A stretch of 51,213 nucleotides of DNA from contig JAGHQL010000179.1 of NCBI GenBank assembly GCA_020080175.1, positions 4,622-55,834 on the forward strand, given 5' to 3'. The notes under the pieces are model-generated. The model saw nothing but the letters and a program-made list of their open reading frames with translations. It had not been told where the DNA came from and searched no databases. Position 1 is the first letter of the stretch; each line of letters begins with the position of its first letter. The position numbers and the translations under genes are program-made. Shown here piece by piece: positions 45,628 through 51,213 of the stretch. Source of the DNA: Glutinoglossum americanum. Taxonomy: Eukaryota; Ascomycota; Geoglossomycetes; Geoglossales; Geoglossaceae.

Positions 45628-48600
45628 ATGCCTCGCCGTGCAACCGCACATGCTGAGACCATCGTGATAGACAAGCAGCCAGAAGTCTCATTTCCAAGAC
45701 TCAAGTTCAACGAGCCGCTATCATGGCGTGCCGGCAAGGCAATCAACGTCGCAGAGTTGCTCAAGCGGCTCTCGACGCTTTCGAAAGAGTTGCGCGAGAT
45801 GGATCAGGAGGAGATTGATCGAGAGTCGGTGACCAAGGTTGCGAAGGAGCTAGCCGGGCATCACCTTCTGGCACATAAGGATAAGGGTGTTAGAGCATGG
45901 ACGGCCTGCTGTCTGGTGGACATACTGAGGTTATGTGCGCCAGATGCGCCATTTACTGTGACCCAATTGAAGGTACATAGACCACCGCCCCACCCATCCC
46001 AGGTTGAAGCCGAACGGGGTGACTTAGTCCTGCCGCTCCACCCCCAGGCCAAGACACCCCCGATTCAGCAGGCAATCGTCTTCATTGGCAAGAGTATTGG
46101 AATTATAATTAATGTTGTGATGGCAGGACATCTTTACCCTGTTTGTCACCACGATCCTCCCTACGCTATCTGACCCATCAAATGCATACAATACCCAACA
46201 TATACACGTCCTCCAATCGCTAGCACAAGTCAAGAGTATTATACTACTTACAGATATCCCCTCCTCTGAGGCTTTGATCTTACGCCTATTTACATCATTT
46301 TTCGATATCTCATCCGGAAGCTCGAAATCCGCCACAGGCGAACAGATTGGAAAGAATGTTGAATACCACATGAGCGCAATACTTGTCACCCTGGTAGATG
46401 AAGCTACAAGCTTGCCGGCGGAGGTGGTGGACACTATCGTCGCACAGTTTTTTCGAGCAGACCCAGGAGCCATAAGCGCGGCGGCCAGCAAGGACAGCAA
46501 GGGCAAGAAGAACGGTGTGACTCAGGCCCTTGATGACAAGCAGTCAACCCTACGGCTCAAGGAGTTACCGCCTGCTTATAACATGGCCAAAACCATCTGC
46601 AACTCGTGCCCTGAAAAGATGGCGAGGTACATCAGTCAATATTTTAACGACGTCATTATGGACGCCTCTTCAGTAACGGCAGATAGTACAGCAAAGAGCC
46701 ACCACCACCGAAGGGCGAGCAATGACAGGGAAGACTCTGACGACGGTGAGGGGACCAGCGGTCCCACTGAGGAAGACCTGAAAGAGTTGCGCAAAGCCCA
46801 TGGGCTCTTGCGGGAGCTTTGGCGAGCCTCGCCCGCTGTGCTTCAAAACGTTATACCGCAACTAGAGGCGGAATTGTCAGCTGAGAACGTCCAGCTGCGA
46901 CTGCTTGCGACTGAGACACTAGGTGATATGGTATCCGGAATAGGTGCTGCCGGACCGCCCCCACCCCCCGCCATGGATCCTTCTGCATACCCACCTGCAG
47001 AGCTTTCTTCTTACTCGGATGCGACACCCTCATATGGAGTTCTAAGTATCCCTTCTTCGCCACAGTCATTTCCACAAACCCACCCCGCAGTATACGCAAG
47101 CTTCCTAAGTCGACAGAATGACAAGTCGGCGTTGATCCGTTCAGCTTGGACCACGAGCATCGGCAGAATTCTCATAACCTCGGCTGGAGGGGTGGGTCTA
47201 AGTCAAAACGAAGAGCAATCTCTTCTCAGGAGTCTCGCGGTCAAACTCCTTGACTCTGACGAGAGAGTACGCATTGCGGCGGTCAAGGTAGTTGGCGGTT
47301 TTGGGTTTCGAGATGTCGTCTTCAAGCTCGGCTCAGATGGGGGGGTAACAAAACCAGGCTCCATCTTAGCCAATCTCGTTGATCGAGTGCGAGATCGGAA
47401 GCACGGCGTTCGCGTAGAGGGGATGAAAGTTGTCGGCAGGATATGGGGTGTTGCGGTTGGGGAGATCGCTGCTGGTAATGAGACGGTCCAATCGCTACTT
47501 GTAGCGATCCCATCCAAAATATTCGACACCGTTTACATCAACGACCTGGAACTAAATGCGCTGATCGAACATGTACTCTTCGAGTCCCTGCTACCTCTGG
47601 GCTATCCTCCCCTAAAACCTAAAGGATCAAAGGGAGAGTCTCAGAGCAGGGGAAAGAGCAAAGAATCGAATGGCGATAAAGAAAAAGAGAATGCGGATGC
47701 GGACAAAATACGGACCGAGCGGCTACTCATACTTATAAAGGACCTTGACCCTAAAGCCAAAAAGGCTTTTTTCTCTCTATCTGGACGACAGGCTGCGTGC
47801 TCACAGGTTGCGGAGTCCTTCCTGAAGAAGTGCGAGGAGTTCAATGTAAGTTTTGTCTTCTAGTTATCTCGGCACGACAGCCCGCTGAACCAGGATAGGG
47901 CGGTGTCATGGATGAGAACGAAGTCGCAATCAAGAAGCAGTTGCATAATCTGATCGACTGGTTCGCCAAACAACTGCCAGATTCGGCAAGAGCGACGGCA
48001 GATCTACTGAAGTTTGCAAAGATGAATGACCGCCGAAACTATCAGCTCATCCGCTATTGCATGGCTCCAGAGAGCGATTATAGGATGGTCCATAATGCTA
48101 TCGTAAGTCAATCGCCTCTATCGATTGTGCATATCTGGCTAACCCGGGTCGTCACAACGCAGAAAGAACTCACGAAGCGCATAGAGACTGCACCTGGGTC
48201 GCCCGCAGGCACGCTAGAGACGATTACGCCATTTCTCTACCGGATCAGTCTTCTCATCTACAACAAGAGCCATGTCCCAGCGATAGTCGAATATTCTCGG
48301 AGAAGCGACAGCCACCTCGAAAGCACCGCCCACGAGGTCCTGAAAGAGATATCCACCGTTAAGCCTCAGATCTTTAAAGCCCACGTCAAAGAACTATGTG
48401 GGTTGCTGGAGGAGCAGGCGCCTACGCTAAGCAAAGCAAATGACCCCGGGACGGTGGACACGTTGAAGGCATGCGCTGGCTTTGCGGCGAAGTTCCCCAA
48501 GGACATGCCGACGGGACGAAAATTCCTTCAGGCCCTGGCCAATTTTGCTCTCCACGGAACGCCACCCGAGGCATCCAAACACGCCGTTACAATTCTCATG

Positions 48601-50366
48601 GCCGCAGCGGAGAGGAAAGAAATGTATGCCACCGATCTTATTAAAAAATGCGTCACAGACTTCAAGTTTGGCACCGGCCACTTTCTCTCACGGCTTGCTA
48701 CGCTGAGCCAACTGATGTTTCTCGCACCAAAGGAGGTGGACGATGAAAACGACCCGATCATCGACATAGCCACAAAGGAGGTCTTACTGAAAGTCCGGAC
48801 GCCAAAAACCGCCTCCCAAAGGGAATGGCTGAACGATGAGGAAATAGACGACGAGTGCAAAGCCAAACTTTGGGCTCTCAAGATCCTCGTCAACCGTCTG
48901 CGGTCGAGTCAGGACCCGAAAGAAATGAGAGACCTGGCGGAGCCGGTTCTCAAGCTCCTAAACACGCTCGTTGCAACACAGGGGGAGCTATCGAAGAAGA
49001 AGGACACGCCTCCCGCCCATAAATCTCGTCTTCGGCTGGTCGCGGCGCAGCTACTCCTCAAGCTATGCAGGGCGAAGGTGTACGACGAACTCCTCACCCC
49101 CGATGCCTTCAACCGGCTAGCTTGCGTCGCACAAGATAGCATGGTAGAAGTACGACTGAGGTTCGTCACGAAGCTGAAAAAGTATCTTGGGCAGTCGCGG
49201 TTACCATCACGATTTTACACCATCGTTTTCCTAATGGCGTATGAACCGCAAGAGGAGTTCCGAGACGAGACGGTAACCTGGATCAAGGCTAGAGCGAAGT
49301 TCTTCGCCCAGCAGAAGGGTACGGTCATGGAGTCTGTATTTTCTCGGCTGCTGAGTCTACTCGCACACCACCCAGACTTCAGCCCGAGCGCGGACGACCT
49401 GGCCGATTTCACGAAATACATACTGTTTTACTTGCGGCCCGTCGCCACAGAAGACAACCTGTCTCTCATCTTCTACGTCGCTCAGCGTGTCAAGCAGGCT
49501 AGAGATGCCATCTCTCCGGAAAAGAGCGATAACTTGTATTACCTGTCTGACCTCGCACAGGCTATCATACAAAGATACGAGGATATCAATTGCTGGTCAA
49601 TGCAGGCCTGGCCAGGGAAACTGAAGCTGCCGGTGCAGCTGTTTGCACCACTGGCCAGCCACGCTATAGCCCAGGAGATTGCTACAAAGCCCTACCTGCC
49701 GAAGGAGCTCGAAGAGAGGTTAGATGGACTAGTCAGGGTGAAGACGAAAACGAAGAAAGTAAATAATTTCCGCTGAGACTCTCGAGCTTCTTCTCTTGTC
49801 ATACCGCTAACAAAGTATTATAGCGCAAATCGGATTCGCACCTTGAGGCCCCAGCACCGCCTAGAAAAAAGGCTAAGCCTTCCACAGCCGCCAAGCCAAA
49901 GAGTCTTCCGGTCCGTAGAGCGGGCGCAGCCAAAACGCCCAAGAAACCTAAACGTTCAGATGCCGTGCCGTCTAGCGAGCGGAGACGGAGCGGACGTGCG
50001 ACTACCGGAAAAGTGAAGACTTATGCTGAGCCGGATGACGAGGACGACGATAAGGATATGCAAATGTGGGATGAAGGCGACGAGGAGGAGGAGGAGGAGG
50101 AGGAGGAGGAGAGCGAGGCGGAGGCTGAAGGAGGGGAAGGAGAGGAGGGTGGAGGCGATGAAGATGAAGACGGCGTAGGGGACGCGATCGCGGTGGACGT
50201 TGGTCCCGCCAAGAAAAAGGGTGGTGGTGGTGGTGGTGGTGGTGGTAGCGGCAAAGGGAAGCAGACCAACGGTGACTCAATCCCAGAAGATGATGATGAC
50301 GATGACGACGACGACGACGATGATGATGATGATGAGGTATTATCGGATCCCCCCGATTCCGACTGA
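45628..50366 (+). CDS. PDS5: PDS5 (Spo76), cohesin-associated HEAT-repeat protein
   Basis: Regulates cohesin loading, release and acetylation on chromosomes. Five exons: 45628-45972, 46127-47845, 47899-48102, 48163-49758, 49824-50366; 1468 residues. The first intron is 154 nt, the longest here. N-terminal signatures: KLNEPLS-type block FNEPLSWRAGKAINVAELL, KELAGHHLLAHKDKGVRAW, CLVDILRLCAPDAPFT, then DIFTLFVTTILP and VLQSLAQVKSIILL. HEAT repeats continue through KLLDSDERVRIAAVKVVG, RVRDRKHGVRVEGMKVVG and beyond to about residue 1280. The last exon has basic patches (PRKKAKPS, AAKTPKKPKR, RRSGRATTGK), acidic runs and a Gly stretch, as in disordered PDS5 tails. The ATG at 45628 is the only one that fits. 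Intron 3 (60 nt) has no stop and would add 20 residues if retained. Confidence 0.95.
50082..50113 (+). repeat. GAG trinucleotide run in PDS5 tail
   Basis: Uninterrupted (gag/gga) triplets in the last exon, encoding a run of Glu. Length-variable in principle without frame change. Confidence 0.85.
50219..50246 (+). repeat. GGT trinucleotide run in PDS5 tail
   Basis: About nine ggt triplets, encoding a Gly stretch between two acidic segments. Confidence 0.85.
50289..50333 (+). repeat. GAT/GAC trinucleotide run in PDS5 tail
   Basis: About fifteen Asp codons, mixed gat and gac, just before the stop region. The codon mixture suggests an older tract than a pure microsatellite. Confidence 0.85.
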
Positions 50367-51160
50367 CCACCACAACAACTTTTGCCACTGAAACAAGTAG
50401 TTCTCTCTTTCTATCCCAAAAAACAAAACATCTACTACCGCCGCCACCACCACCACCACCACCAGGACAACAGGACACAAAAAAAAAAAAAAAAATATCA
50501 CGCATGTACGATGAGGATGTTGTCGGAGGGAATTATGGGGCGGGGGTGAAGTAAAAAAAAAAAAAAAAAGGCCCTCGTCAATATATCTCTTCTACCAAGC
50601 CGGGTCGAATCGAGAGATAAAAAGACGTAGAGTTGTTTTTTTTTTTTTTTTTCTAACGACGGACCGCACGTTTCTATTTCAGCGTTCCCAACGCTCTATC
50701 TACCTTAATCAACGGGGTTTGTACAAAGTATTTTTAACCAACCAAAAAAAAAAAAATTGAATCCACCATTTTATTCCCACCCTAAGGGGGGATCACGATT
50801 GTCGGGCAAGATGCGGGTTTTTTGTCGCACGAACGAACGAATGAACGAGAGAAAAGACGATGGCCCGCCATTCTATCTCTCCCCAGCTCTCTCGGTGCAA
50901 AAATACCTCTACGCATCACCTATCCCAAGCCCCGAAAAACAAAAATCCCCCCCCAACACGGTTTTGCGCCCTGCCTCAACGGGGGGTCGCGCGGTTCCCG
51001 AACCCACCGACCCCCCTTTTTTTTTTCTTTTTTCTCCTTTTTTCCCTCACTCACCCTCGCCCAGCCAAAAAAGCAAAAGCAAGCCCCGGGCGCCGCCGCC
51101 CCACCACACAACCACAACCCCCCCCCCCCCCCCCCCAAAAAAAAAAAAAAAAAACCCATT

Positions 51161-51213
<53 letters not shown>
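50367..51213. other. homopolymer-rich, gene-free window end
   Basis: The final 850 bp holds A runs at 50479-50495, 50553-50569 and 50744-50756, a T run at 50636-50652, then C at 51118-51136, A at 51137-51154 and T from 51162 to the last base (52). It begins as the PDS5 3' region. The terminal runs make the end look like a contig edge or an assembly artefact rather than ordinary sequence. No telomeric hexamers are seen. Confidence 0.75.

Noticed and set aside
50002-50505. 167-codon minus-strand frame rich in His, Arg and Pro.
   Set aside because: It is the complement of the GAG, GGT and GAT runs in the PDS5 tail.
51118-51213. Telomere or retrotransposon poly(A) tail at the window end.
   Set aside because: No TTAGGG-type repeats, and no element coding sequence or target-site duplication nearby; abutting C, A and T runs fit an assembly edge better.
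1-51213. tRNA or 5S genes, CRISPR arrays, transposons, LTR or viral remnants, secondary-metabolite clusters.
   Set aside because: Visual search for B-box motifs, terminal repeats, reverse-transcriptase, transposase, capsid or synthase signatures gave nothing supportable.

Overview
This window is nuclear DNA from a filamentous ascomycete (Pezizomycotina). Genes are compact (21 in 51 kb), and most are interrupted by 40-109 nt spliceosomal introns with GT...AG ends and CTAAC/CTGAC-like branch sites. The gene set (TTI1, TIF5, THI6, CLC, RRP45, CWC15, MED22, DHFR, twinfilin, SFC1, ECM14, a Sec7-PH ARF-GEF, mL46, CRIPT, DRS2, PDS5) is core ascomycete housekeeping. I cannot place the genus. Coordinates for spliced genes were worked out by hand from splice signals, reading phase and family homology, and every model closes to a whole number of codons.

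Layout: 73-3181 (+) TTI1, a PIKK co-chaperone. 3449-4933 (-) TIF5 (eIF5). 5955-7996 (+) THI6, bifunctional thiamine synthesis, 9 exons. 8253-9156 (+) isochorismatase-family hydrolase. 9596-11654 (-) conserved fungal protein of unknown function. 12473-13533 (-) IAH1-like SGNH esterase. 14223-17217 (+) CLC-type Cl-/H+ exchanger. 17808-18801 (-) RRP45 and 18934-20084 (+) CWC15 are divergent over 132 bp. 20567-22353 (+) serine/glycine/tyrosine-rich tandem-repeat protein. 22611-23169 (+) Mediator MED22. 23382-24089 (+) dihydrofolate reductase. A gene-free 1.47 kb follows. 25560-26142 (-) OCA6-like pseudo-phosphatase is divergent over 191 bp from twinfilin (26334-27520, +). 28240-29632 (+) SFC1 succinate/fumarate carrier. 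30567-32450 (-) ECM14 pseudo-carboxypeptidase. 32969-37393 (+) Sec7-PH ARF exchange factor. 38260-39395 (+) mitochondrial mL46. 39563-40061 (-) CRIPT. 40685-45011 (+) DRS2 flippase. 45628-50366 (+) PDS5 cohesin regulator. The last 850 bases are homopolymer-rich and end in 52 T.

The genes do not form a pathway cluster. There is no secondary-metabolite, CRISPR, transposon or viral content that I can support. Two loose functional pairings exist: the Sec7-PH ARF-GEF and the DRS2 flippase both act in Golgi/endosome traffic (ARF-GEFs and Drs2 are functionally linked in yeast), and RRP45 and CWC15 (RNA processing) share a short intergenic promoter.

I found no clearly new biological system. The points most worth a second look are a recent exact duplication in a repeat protein, a recurring GTTCG-type 5' splice site, a 13-nt microexon with a tandem 3' splice site in THI6, an unusual Ala in the CLC selectivity motif, two apparent pseudoenzymes, and one conserved gene without a known function.
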